Shown here one piece after another: positions 1 through 7,900 of a stretch of 10,996 nt of DNA. This DNA is from G001797105 sp964528155 (GTDB lineage: Bacteria > Chloroflexota > Anaerolineae > Anaerolineales > E44-bin32), in NCBI GenBank assembly GCA_964528155.1, contig CAZGRL010000119.1, positions 1 through 10,996 of the forward strand, written 5' to 3'. A program made the translations under genes and the position numbers. The notes beneath the pieces were generated by a model. That model was not told the origin of the DNA, made no database searches, and saw only the letters and a list, made by a program, of their open reading frames with translations. Position 1 is the stretch's first letter. Every line of letters starts with the position of its first letter.

Positions 1-126
1 GAAGTCGCGCGAGCGCTGGAGGAGGGCGGGAGGGATGCGGCGGAGCTTCGTGGGTTTGGGCATTTGTTGATTTCCCCTCATCCCCAACCCTTCCCCCCTC
101 CGGGGGGAAGGGGGGCCCTCCGTTGA
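1..126 (+). CDS. Possible C-terminal tail of an upstream gene (partial)
   Basis: Frame 1 is open from the left edge to a TGA at 124-126 and reads about 41 residues. The first 23 or so look protein-like, with an alternating Ala/Glu/Leu/Arg pattern that could be a C-terminal helix. The rest is Pro/Gly-rich because it runs through the palindromic repeat at 75-120. Genes whose last codons run into such repeats are known, but a chance open frame in GC-rich DNA is equally possible. No function can be given from this fragment, and frames 2 and 3 offer no better alternative. Confidence 0.25.
   Translation, partial: EVARALEEGGRDAAELRGFGHLLISPHPQPFPPPGGRGALR
75..121 (+). repeat. GC-rich palindromic intergenic repeat, copy 1
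   Basis: This copy has a perfect 11-bp inverted repeat: CCCTTCCCCCC at 88-98 and GGGGGGAAGGG at 102-112, around a 3-nt TCC loop. A CCCTCATCCCCAA-type leader precedes it and GGGCCCTCC follows. It belongs to the common class of short GC-rich intergenic palindromes with a CTCAYCCCCRACCC leader and a C-run/G-run stem. In RNA it would form a very stable hairpin, but no U-tract follows, so it is not a clear intrinsic terminator. Confidence 0.75.
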
Positions 127-529
127 GAATGCCGCTGCTTCCCCTTATCTGCACCGAACATCCGCGGTTCAAAGAAGACAGACACCGGGCGGCGGTCGCT
201 CCTCTCCCCGCAGGGGAGAGGGGTCGGGGGTGAGGGCCCTCCCCTCCCCGCCCTCCCCTCCTTGCCGCAGATCATCGGACCGAGGCTGGCGTCGGGCCAC
301 AACAGTAAGGTCGGCCACGATCCCGCAGATGGAGATTTCGAGGCCGTGAAGATGACCCAAAAGGAGGCTTGCCACTTCGTGAATGCCGCCGTAGAGTATG
401 TAGTAGCCGGATTATGGCAACACTCGACGGGGCGCGGCTCATGAAGTCACCCCCTGATCGGGCATTGCCGCTCCCCTGGCCAAGACGAATCATCCCCAAC
501 TGAGCGGAAAGCGGGGGGCAATTCCTAAC
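127..529. other. Intergenic region without a convincing gene
   Basis: Apart from the inverted repeat copy, this stretch contains a C-rich pyrimidine tract at about 237-262. It also contains a short plus-strand open frame from a TTG at 262 to a TGA at 442-444 (60 codons). The last 30 residues of that frame look faintly protein-like (a MTQKEACHFVNAAVEYVV segment), but there is no ribosome binding site, only pyrimidines upstream. The frame may be a remnant. The promoter of the kinase gene should lie within about 445-529, but I see no convincing -35/-10 pair there. Confidence 0.5.
194..243 (-). repeat. GC-rich palindromic intergenic repeat, copy 2 (inverted)
   Basis: Read on the minus strand, this copy has the same order of parts as the one at 75-121: a CCCTCACCCCCGACC leader followed by the stem. 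The perfect 9-bp arms are CCTCTCCCC at 201-209 and GGGGAGAGG at 213-221, around a GCA loop. The two copies therefore face each other across about 75 bp, and both are followed or preceded by a GGGCCCTCC-like block (113-121 and 235-243). The pair may be a single REP/MITE-like unit. No transposase or RAYT gene is in the window. Confidence 0.75.
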
Positions 530-1393
530 ATGACAGATGCTCTATCCAACTCACAAGCGGATCTCCGCAAGCACCTTCGAGACCCCGAATTCGTGTCATC
601 CATTCTGCCATCGACCATCTCTATTCATGAACTAATCGCTGAAGGAGGCCAGGGTGTAGTGTTCAGGGGGGCCGTGTCCGGATCCGCAGCAGCAGTTAAG
701 ATCTACTTTCCGGGCCAAGTTCACAAGCGCGTAGATCGGGAAGTCACCCTGCTTAGCAGCCTTCAATCCCCTTCAATCGCAAGACCCCTTTGGTCAGGAC
801 ACGTGACTACACGGACAGAAACACTTGCCGTAGTGGCTACCGAGTTGGTATCGGGGACACCGCTGACTGTCAGCATAGCCAACAGGAGCCTCGGGCCCGC
901 GGAGATTGGGCTCCTTGTTCATGACGTGGCCTCGGCGATCGACGCAATGTGGGAACATAGAGTCGTCCACAGAGATCTGAAGCCAAGCAACATTATCCTC
1001 ACAGATCAAGGTCGGGCTTGTGTAATAGACCTAGGGCTTGCTAGACATGTCGACAGAAGCCCCCTCACGGGACCAGGCTCGACCTGGGGGACATACGGTT
1101 ATCTCTCGCCAGAACAGTCGCGCGCCACTCGTCAGCTCACATGCAAGTCCGATGTATTCACTCTTGGGATCATTGCCCTCGAGGCCTTCATCGGAGGTCA
1201 CCCTACCGGACGAGATCAGGCTGCTCTGCTGGAGGCTAGCTATCATGTCAACTTGCCACCGGAGGTCTCATCATGGGAGCATCAGGCAACACTCGCCCGT
1301 ATGCTTCACCCACGGCCGACCATGCGTCCGATGCCGATGGACTTAGTCGACGAGTTCGCAAGATACGTCAATCCTGACCAAGCAAGGGGGTAG
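530..1393 (+). CDS. Hanks-type (eukaryotic-like) Ser/Thr protein kinase, cytosolic
   Basis: This gene encodes a 287-residue protein that is essentially one kinase domain and should transfer phosphate from ATP to Ser/Thr of a protein partner. Visible motifs in order are the glycine-rich loop GGQGVVF (39-45), the ATP-anchoring Lys57 in AAVKIY, its partner Glu71, the catalytic loop HRDLKPSN (147-154) with Asp149 and Asn154, and the metal-binding motif as DLG (167-169) instead of DFG. The activation segment ends in GTYGYLSPEQ (187-196), followed by KSDVFTLG (206-213) of subdomain IX. All catalytic residues are present, so activity is expected. No transmembrane segment, PASTA or other sensor domain is visible, so the kinase is probably soluble and controlled by a partner. 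The ATG at 530 is preceded by a G-run at 512-517, a weak ribosome binding site with long spacing. The stop lies 3 bp before the next gene, which argues for co-transcription and a shared function. Stand-alone kinases of this size occur in defence islands, but the target is unknown. Confidence 0.93.
   Translation: MTDALSNSQADLRKHLRDPEFVSSILPSTISIHELIAEGGQGVVFRGAVSGSAAAVKIYFPGQVHKRVDREVTLLSSLQSPSIARPLWSGHVTTRTETLAVVATELVSGTPLTVSIANRSLGPAEIGLLVHDVASAIDAMWEHRVVHRDLKPSNIILTDQGRACVIDLGLARHVDRSPLTGPGSTWGTYGYLSPEQSRATRQLTCKSDVFTLGIIALEAFIGGHPTGRDQAALLEASYHVNLPPEVSSWEHQATLARMLHPRPTMRPMPMDLVDEFARYVNPDQARG
1384..1390 (+). promoter_or_regulatory. Ribosome binding site inside the kinase 3' end
   Basis: AAGGGGG, encoded by the last kinase codons, lies 6 nt before the ATG at 1397. 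It fixes that start and suggests translational coupling of the two genes. Confidence 0.6.
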
Positions 1394-1396
1394 GCA

Positions 1397-2701
1397 ATGT
1401 CCTTTTTCGTCAACATTGGATACCAGTTCGCCATCCCACCCAGCGTTCATCCCGCTGGCTCTATTATCCTCTGTAGTGCAATGCCCATGCACCAGCTTGT
1501 CAGAAGGCGGATAGATGAGCGATATCCGCATCCTGCAAATAGATACTTCGATCCTCAACTCTACCTTGCATCTCTCGACCCGGCGTCCTGCCGGAAGCAC
1601 TGCACTGTTCTTTCCAGCTACCCATGGTTCGGCGCCGAAGGAACGCCGGAATACGACAGTGGTGAACAGACCCAGGCCCAATGGAGGAACTCCGTGCAGC
1701 AGATGGTGCATGTCACTTGGCCTCGGGCCGCCCCAACAGATCCGAACCTTATCAGCGACGTGGTTCGGACTTGTATAGACTTCCAGCTCGACTTGGGATG
1801 TGCGGCGATTATCCTCCCCTCCCCCCTTACAGTGGATCCGGGCTCCGACTACTCCTTGGAGTTGAGGTGGCTCGATGCAGGCCTTGACTACGCGAGGAAC
1901 GGGCTGTCAACACGGGTTCCCGTGTTTGCCACTGTCGCGATCTCAGACATATGCCTGCGTTTTGTTGCGCCCTCTTCGAATTACCTCCTCGACGTGATTG
2001 CAGACACCGTATCCGCTAGAGGTGTCGATGGAGCTTATCTTGTCCTAGAGCAGTCGGGGGAACCATCAGACACAAGGCATTGTGCGTCAACTCTTCCCCT
2101 TGCATCAATGCTTCATCTGGCGCGTCTTTTCTCCGAGGAGTCGGGGATTCGCGTCGGAGTGAATTTCATGGGGTTTTTTGGTCTCGCATGCGAGGCTGTC
2201 GGGGCGGAGTTCTGGGCAAGCGGCTGGTACAAGAGCCTATATCGGTTCCGCCTAGCCGATCGGATGACCGCGGGCAGGGCGTATCCTACCTACTGGTCCT
2301 ATCCTGCCGCCACCGATATTCACTTGGAGAATGACTTCCAGATTCTGAACGAGGCGGGGTTGGTGAGTGCGATAGCCGACCCAACGTCGGCCGCTCAGGG
2401 CCTCCTAAGGGCCGCCCGGGCGGGCACCCCTCCTGCGGATGTTCCTGCGTGGCGATACGCACAGTCAAATGTCGCCGCCACCCAAGAGCACTTCCTCATC
2501 TCGGCCGTAAACGCCGAGGCATCCCTAATGGGCCTGCCCCCTGCACAAAGGCTCGACCACATCCAGCGTTGGCTGTCGACTGCGGCAAACCATGCAGCAT
2601 CGATTGCTGCCCTCGTTGGCCCATCTGGAAGAACCAAGACGGCACATGTCCAAGCGTGGCTCGACGCCTATTCTGGGTTTCGAAGTGACCACAACGTCTG
2701 A
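1397..2701 (+). CDS. Unrecognised 434-residue protein paired with the kinase; possibly TIM-barrel-like
   Basis: I do not recognise the family. The protein is soluble-looking, with no signal peptide or membrane segment. Several beta-strand/helix alternations are visible: a hydrophobic strand at CAAIILPSPL (135-144) with a conserved-looking SPL, VPVFATVAIS (174-183), DGAYLVLEQSGEP (211-223), then a helix at 233-248 followed by RVGVNFMGFFGLACEAVGAE (252-271), FWASGWYKS (272-280) and a YRF at 282-284. This strand-helix rhythm, with loop residues such as Glu218 and Asn256 at strand ends and a GA-x-FWASG motif, resembles a beta/alpha barrel. That is inference from pattern, not homology. The C-terminal 80 residues (about 355-430) look all-helical. 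The start at 1397 follows the kinase stop by 3 bp, so it is most likely a substrate, effector or controller of the kinase. Its 3' end overlaps the convergent gene at 2668. By eye it is less GC-rich than the helicase and methylase genes. Confidence 0.85.
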   Translation: MSFFVNIGYQFAIPPSVHPAGSIILCSAMPMHQLVRRRIDERYPHPANRYFDPQLYLASLDPASCRKHCTVLSSYPWFGAEGTPEYDSGEQTQAQWRNSVQQMVHVTWPRAAPTDPNLISDVVRTCIDFQLDLGCAAIILPSPLTVDPGSDYSLELRWLDAGLDYARNGLSTRVPVFATVAISDICLRFVAPSSNYLLDVIADTVSARGVDGAYLVLEQSGEPSDTRHCASTLPLASMLHLARLFSEESGIRVGVNFMGFFGLACEAVGAEFWASGWYKSLYRFRLADRMTAGRAYPTYWSYPAATDIHLENDFQILNEAGLVSAIADPTSAAQGLLRAARAGTPPADVPAWRYAQSNVAATQEHFLISAVNAEASLMGLPPAQRLDHIQRWLSTAANHAASIAALVGPSGRTKTAHVQAWLDAYSGFRSDHNV

Positions 2702-3354
2702 CCTCTACGACTCAGGGCAGATCCGAGGATGTACTCGCGTTCCGGGCCGAGCGCTTCCCGCGGGGTTCCCCTCGGTTGCACTCTCCAAACGAGCTCTCCC
2801 GGTCGCGCTTCCATCAGTCCAATCCCCGCCTCTGCAAAGAGCAGATCCACCTCTGGATTGAGTCGACATTGGTCTCCATCAAGGGCTACGGCAACTTGAT
2901 CGGCGAACCCGACGTAACTCACGGCTTGCCGCAGGGCTTCCCTCCAACGCTTCAGTTTCGTCTCGAACGCGATAATCTCTGCCCTGGTCTCCGCAGCGCT
3001 TTCCGAGAGACGGATCAGCCCGTTTGTGCCAAGCTTCAATCCCCCCAACTTGACTAGCTCTGCCACAGTATTTGCCATCCGTGCGGGCACCTCAAACAGA
3101 TAGGCGCTCAGAGCATACAGGGACAAGGGGCCCCGCGATCGCAACTCCCACAACACGCACGAAAACCGGTAGCTCCAGCGTGCCGGTCGCCAGCCACTGT
3201 CTATGGGCGACAACATCCGCACGTACACTATGTCCGGCACCCGAGTCCCAACACGCACCTCGCGGCGCACATATGTCTCAATACCCTTCTCGGAGTCGAA
3301 CGGGAGGGATAGACTCAGGTGATCCCGAAGTTCCGCCTCACTCTTGAACGCCAT
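2668..3354 (-). CDS. Putative PD-(D/E)XK nuclease-like protein with an internal winged-helix segment
   Basis: This 228-residue protein combines two signatures. The first is a nuclease-like core. Residues 28-45 give REVRVGTRVPDIVYV with Asp41 at the start of a strand; IIAFETKLKRW (127-137) carries Glu131-x-Lys133; the following helix has Gln143 (LRQAVSYVGFAD). D, ExK and a helix Q in this order are the PD-(D/E)XK pattern. The second is a segment between Asp41 and Glu131 (about 66-117) that reads like a winged helix: LWELRSRGPLSLYALSAYL, a second helix, then a strand pair with KLGTNGLIRLS. The predicted role is DNA or RNA cleavage guided by the winged helix, or an inactive regulator if the core is not catalytic. 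The ATG at 3354 is supported by a very strong ribosome binding site and a promoter upstream. The 3' end overlaps the plus-strand gene by 34 bp tail to tail. A plain transcriptional regulator is the alternative reading. Confidence 0.8.
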   Translation of the reverse strand: MAFKSEAELRDHLSLSLPFDSEKGIETYVRREVRVGTRVPDIVYVRMLSPIDSGWRPARWSYRFSCVLWELRSRGPLSLYALSAYLFEVPARMANTVAELVKLGGLKLGTNGLIRLSESAAETRAEIIAFETKLKRWREALRQAVSYVGFADQVAVALDGDQCRLNPEVDLLFAEAGIGLMEARPGELVWRVQPRGTPREALGPEREYILGSALSRRGQTLWSLRNPE

Positions 3355-3368
3355 TCCTCCTCCTCCTC
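3355..3368 (-). promoter_or_regulatory. Strong purine-rich ribosome binding site
   Basis: The minus strand reads GAGGAGGAGGAGGA immediately before the ATG at 3354, so a perfect GGAGG can pair with 16S rRNA at several registers, including one with 7-nt spacing. This is the strongest ribosome binding site in the window and settles the start. Confidence 0.7.
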
Positions 3369-3767
3369 GAACGATCCAGACCTACCTCCCATCAATGAGC
3401 ATAGTACGGATAGGCCCGTGAAGCAACATGTCCGAGCCGGCGCGGCGAAGCTAGGATAGGCCTCCATCCGAGTCTGTAAGGATCAAGTGGCCCGTCATCA
3501 GGCGCGGCTTGGGTGAGGTCGCCTGAGGACGGCCCTCCGGTTCACCCAGACAAAGGAGTAGCCTTCTCCGAACGAGTTTCACTCGATGTCGCCCCCTCGG
3601 CCATGCAGCGAGAAATCATCCCTGTGAGTTGGGCCTACACGGGAGAAGATGTCACCTGCCCGAATTATCCAGCCGTTGCCCATGTGGCCAGTGAGGTTCA
3701 TGAGCAAAACGCCCAGGATGGCACGTCCGCCAGTGATCCGGAGTGCAGTCTTGTCCGAAGTCCACGG
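3369..3767. other. Intergenic region between the nuclease operon and the winged-helix/nuclease gene
   Basis: The only open frame of note is on the plus strand at 3513-3782. It lacks a ribosome binding site, is low in hydrophobic residues and shows no motif, so I do not call it. A minus-strand frame around 3600-3740 runs about 40 residues from an internal ATG (MNLTGHMGNGWIIRAGD) but ends quickly and is unsupported. The left part holds the promoter described separately. I see no clear intrinsic terminator after the operon's last stop at 3768. Confidence 0.5.
3398..3426 (-). promoter_or_regulatory. Candidate sigma70-type promoter for the winged-helix/nuclease gene
   Basis: On the minus strand, TTGCTT (3426-3421) and TATGCT (3403-3398) are separated by exactly 17 bp. 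Transcription would start near 3391, giving a leader of about 37 nt that contains the ribosome binding site. Both boxes match four or five of six consensus positions. This is a motif match only, but spacing and placement are right and the gene faces away from the operon behind it. Confidence 0.45.
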
Positions 3768-4901
3768 TCACGATCCGAGTGAAGCCTGATCTGAAGTAGC
3801 TTCCCGGCCAATCCGGTCGCGCATATCAAGGATCACTCCTTTGAAGGCCGCCAACTCGTCCGGGCTCGGTAGTGCAGCCGACAACTTGAAGCTCGGCCAA
3901 TGGTTGAAATCTTCCTTGACGGGCAATTGTCTGAGGGTCGGGATCTGGCGGAGATTGTCGCGGTAGTGCTTGACAAGATCGGTGGGCAACTTCCCTCGCA
4001 GCCACCCAAAGTTGATCTGGATCCTCCCATCGCTGAACACGCTGAAAAGAGACACCGGCTGATCATTTTTCATGACGTGGTAGGTGAACGAACCAGTATC
4101 CTTTCCGTGGCCCCACCACGTGCGGTCCGCGGTCGATTCGCAGAGCTCATGTAGCGCATGCATGGTTTCAAGGACTCCAGCCGGTAAATCCCTCGAGTCA
4201 GCATCGTCGTAAAACCTTCCGGCATCCCAAGTCGACCTAGACCTGCTTGTATTTGACCCCTGAGCGGGGCCGAGGGCGCCGTATAGGTGCGGCACAAGTA
4301 TCTCCTGATCCCCGCTCGCAAAGTAAGTAAGCTCAAGCGCGTAGATCTGCAGGCGCGGAGGCCCTTCCGTCAAGTATTCGATAGTCCGCCTCAGCTCGTC
4401 ATTGACCGCGTCAACTGCGACGACAATTCGAAAGTCACCGGCCAGCAACGTGTCTGACACAGCCCTCACAAAATCGGCCTCCGACCACTCCTGGAGGGAC
4501 TCATCACTGAGCGACGCCTTCACGGCATCAGCCAGCGGCGTTCCCAACCGTGCCGACGAAACCCCGTCGAGGAAGCTATAGGGCTTGCGCCATAGGTACG
4601 CGGCATACTCAAGAACCTGGCCAATGACCTTCCTTTTCACCTCAGGATTTGTCGCGAGCTTGCATTCGAGAATAGAGATCCCACCATCTTCGTCAATGCC
4701 AACGATATCGGTACTTCCTGAGCCTGGAAGACCCACCTCTCTCAGCATCACCCGCGGATGGAGTATCTCTTCCGAGACATCCTCAAACGGAATCATCGTT
4801 GGGTATTCAGCGAGGAACGACTGCAGTTGAGCCTCGTCCTTGTAGGACTTGCCAGCAGCGATTTCCCAATCAGTCCCCTTCTGGCGCCAAATCACTTTCA
4901 C
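3768..4901 (-). CDS. PD-(D/E)XK endonuclease of the NucS/DUF91-like type, last gene of the Hma-like operon
   Basis: This 377-residue protein has an N-terminal nuclease domain and a C-terminal domain I cannot name. In the first, a helix at 21-32 with Glu23 is followed by STDIVGID (63-70, Asp65), the strand ISILECKL (75-82, Glu79 and Lys81) and a helix with Gln95 and Glu98 (VIGQVLEYAAYL). This is the complete D...ExK...Q arrangement of PD-(D/E)XK enzymes and closely resembles the DUF91/NucS-type core. Residues 155-200 continue the fold with strand IVVAVDAV and LQIYALELTYF. The C-terminal part (about 225-365) contains WWGHGKDTGSFTYHV and FSDGRIQINFGWL, a mixed alpha/beta module possibly used for target binding. 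The GTG start at 4901 is preceded by GAGG with 8-nt spacing and lies 18 bp after the helicase stop (TAG, 4922-4920), so the two are co-transcribed. It probably cuts DNA presented by the helicase or methylase complex. Rows sampled by eye here are about 53-55% GC, against 62-68% in the helicase, suggesting a separately acquired module. Confidence 0.88.
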   Translation of the reverse strand: MKVIWRQKGTDWEIAAGKSYKDEAQLQSFLAEYPTMIPFEDVSEEILHPRVMLREVGLPGSGSTDIVGIDEDGGISILECKLATNPEVKRKVIGQVLEYAAYLWRKPYSFLDGVSSARLGTPLADAVKASLSDESLQEWSEADFVRAVSDTLLAGDFRIVVAVDAVNDELRRTIEYLTEGPPRLQIYALELTYFASGDQEILVPHLYGALGPAQGSNTSRSRSTWDAGRFYDDADSRDLPAGVLETMHALHELCESTADRTWWGHGKDTGSFTYHVMKNDQPVSLFSVFSDGRIQINFGWLRGKLPTDLVKHYRDNLRQIPTLRQLPVKEDFNHWPSFKLSAALPSPDELAAFKGVILDMRDRIGREATSDQASLGS

Positions 4902-4919
4902 AGAAGAAGCCTCTTTCAG

Positions 4920-7900
4920 CTAGCCTGTCATCCGCTTCGGTTCAGCATCCTGATCGGCCGCCGCCCACCTCGGATCGTCGAGCGCCGCTTGAAGTTCCGA
5001 TCCCATGAGTCGCGCTCTTCGCTGGTCCTCGGTGAGGTGCCTGCTGTATGCCTCAAGCTCGCGGAGCGTCTCCATATCCCACGTCGGATAACCGCCCAGG
5101 CGTTCGAAGCATTCACGAAGCCGCGCCGCGCCCGGAAGATCTCTGGCCAGATGTTGGTGGAGGACCGCGTTGAGATCTCCTGTACCCTCACCAAGGCACA
5201 CGAGGTAGCGACCCAGTTCGCTCGTCAGCCTCAGCCGAGCCGCCTGGACTTGATGCTTGAAGGCCAGGTGCTCCTTGTCAAGAGCCCGGCTCTCCATTTG
5301 CCTTACGTCTTCCATTGCAGCGGACCGTGCCGTCTGAGTTGCCTGCAGCCATGTCTCCGCTTCAGCCAGCTGCCCGTCCCATGTGGCAATGCGAGCTTCG
5401 AGATCAGCCATGCTCTCGACGGCCTGCCATCCGCCTCCGGTCACCCAGTACGCTAGAGTCCGCCGGAAGGCCCCGTTCGCGGCGGACCCGAGCACAAGCG
5501 GCGTTCTTTCCCCCGCCCTAGACAATCCGTCACCGATCGCTCTGAGACCATCGTCGAACGGTGACAACGGCAGGAGACTCGTATCATCCTCCAGTGCCTC
5601 CAGATTGATTGCATACGAGCGCTTTCGCATGCCCGGCCCGGAGAGACGCAAGGCGCTAGTGCGCTTCCTCTTGCTAACCCTGTATGGATCTGGGAGAGTC
5701 TCGAGAGCCCGTTGGAGATCTCCGCGCGTCGCACACGGTGACGCGATGGGATTCGGCACCTCGGTATCTTCTTGATAGGCCTCCATGATCAGCGGATCGT
5801 CCTTGGCTCGTTCAGCCTCCTCATCCAGTGCCGCCAGATCCTCCGGGTCTTGCCCCAAGAGCATCCTTCTCGCACGCGCCAGCACTGGCTGCATCGGACC
5901 CACGAACTGCTCGAACAGGTGGCAGCGCTTCCGCAACACCGTGTAGACCCGTGAGTCGACACTGTCTTCGAGGAGCAAGTTGACAACTAGCACCCGTGGA
6001 TAGTGTTGGCCGATGCGATCGACGCGGCCTATGCGCTGCTCGACCTTGCTGGGATTCCAGGGCAGGTCGTAGTTGATCACCGCGCCTGCTGTCTGCAGAT
6101 TGAGCCCTTCGCTTGCGGCGTCCGTGCAGATCAGTACTTGGATCCGGCCGCCCGCCAGTGCCTCGGTTATCGCCCCCTTCGAAACGGACCTCCACTCTCC
6201 TTCACGGAAGAGACGGCCGCCCTCGCCGCTATAGCAGGCCAATTGATCGGCATAGAAAGGCGCAAGCGAAACGGCCAAGTAATCCATGGTGTCGCCGTAT
6301 TCGGAGAAGACCAGGACGGGCCGTCCGTCGGATGTCACGCGCTTCAACTCGGAAAAGAATCGGTCGCGCTTGCTGTCGCGCCCGCTCAATGCCCGGAGGC
6401 GAAGGAGAAGATCATCTACGTCTGCTCTCTCCCTACGCGCAATCTGGGGATCCGAAGGAAGCGCCAAGGATATTCGACCACCGAGGCCCATCTCGCCAGC
6501 TTCATCAAGGGAGTGTTGTTCCGGAGCTTCATCCGGGGGGACATCCGGATCGTATGCACGCCTTTCGGCGACGCTCAGCAGCCCATCCTGGCGGCGCATC
6601 AAGCTGCGCTCGAGCGCGAGGGGCGAAGACGACGCCCGGCGCCGGTAGACCGTCATGACAAATCCCTTGCCAGGTTTCTGCTGCTCGAGCTCGCGAAAGC
6701 GCCGATCGATGTAGGTGGTGATGGAGTCGTACACGTCTCGTTCTGCCGGATCTGCATAGTCGAAAACAACATCCTCCACCACACGCTGCGGAGGAGCAGA
6801 TGGCAGTAATCCCAAGGCATGGTATTTTTCGAGCGTCGCGCGGGTGTTTCTATGCATCCTCAAGCCCAGTGGGGAGTTGTGACGCATCCAGTCTGCGATC
6901 GCTTGGCGCTGGCTTTCAGCCGCAAAGCGCAGCCGATCGGCGAGGCGGGGACCGTCATCCATGGCAATGCCGTTCCCAGGAAGGGCGGGATAGCGCCCAT
7001 CTGTGACGATCAGTCGCGCCGCAGCGCGTGCTGCCTCAGGGTCCACTCCCCCACGATTCATCCCCTGGACAGCATCGTAGTATTCGCGCACGCCGTGAAA
7101 CTCAGCAAGCCAAGCCCCGCCCTCACCCAGGACCCCGAGCAAGTCCCAAGGCTCCCAGGGGTGGGTCTGCATGGGCGTGGCGCTCAGGAGGAGGATGCCA
7201 CGTGCACGCCGCCGCAGCTCAAGTTGTCGCAATAGGTCGAGGAGCAGTGTGCCGCTGTTGAACTCTCCCTCCACCTGCTTTCGTCGTCGCGCCGCATGCG
7301 CTTCGTCGAGGATCACCAGATCCCACGGCTCCGCGGCCATCAGCTCTCCGAAATGCGGATCGATCCGCGCCAACTCCCGGCTCAGGAGCAACGTATCCTG
7401 CTCGAGCGCCTCGGGAAGGCCACCTACTATGGTGGTGCGATCGTCAGGCCACACGAGTTGTGTCAGACCCTCTAGGCGGGGGAATATCATCCCGCCCTTC
7501 TCCCTGAGCTCGGATTGCCACTGCTCCAGGAGACCCGCCGGCAGCAGAACAAGCACGCGCCGAACCCCTCGGCCGGCCAAGAGACGCCGCAAGAGCAAGA
7601 TCGCCTCTATTGTCTTCCCCATCCCGACCACATCGCACAGCAACCGGCCCTCCGGCCACGCGGACGAAGCCTCATCGACAACCCGGCGCTGGTGAGGCCA
7701 AAGGTCAACGGGCGCCGTGGCGTCGCACGCCGACTCGCCCCCACGTAAGTAGGGCGCCTCGGACAGAAACCGCCAGCGCATGGCTGTTTTCTGACGCTCC
7801 GTGGCCTCCCCCGGCTCGATAATCGGCGCTTCCTTTGGCGCGAATTGAATCAGGTGCTTCTTAATGGCTTCCGGGAGCGAGACGGTATGGACATCGGGAT

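Noticed and set aside
75..243. CRISPR array or intrinsic terminator
   Set aside because: There are only two copies, in opposite orientation with imperfect identity, and no U-tract follows either hairpin.
262..444. Plus-strand 60-codon frame starting at TTG
   Set aside because: Only pyrimidines precede the start, so no ribosome binding site is possible. It could be a remnant of a lost gene but cannot be supported as one.
1397..2701. tRNA-guanine transglycosylase/DpdA-like DNA modification enzyme
   Set aside because: The barrel-like pattern suggested it, but the Cys/His zinc site and the other family landmarks are missing.
3513..3782. Plus-strand 89-codon frame in the intergenic region
   Set aside because: It has no ribosome binding site, no recognisable motif and a composition unlike the real genes, and it runs into the operon's last gene on the other strand.
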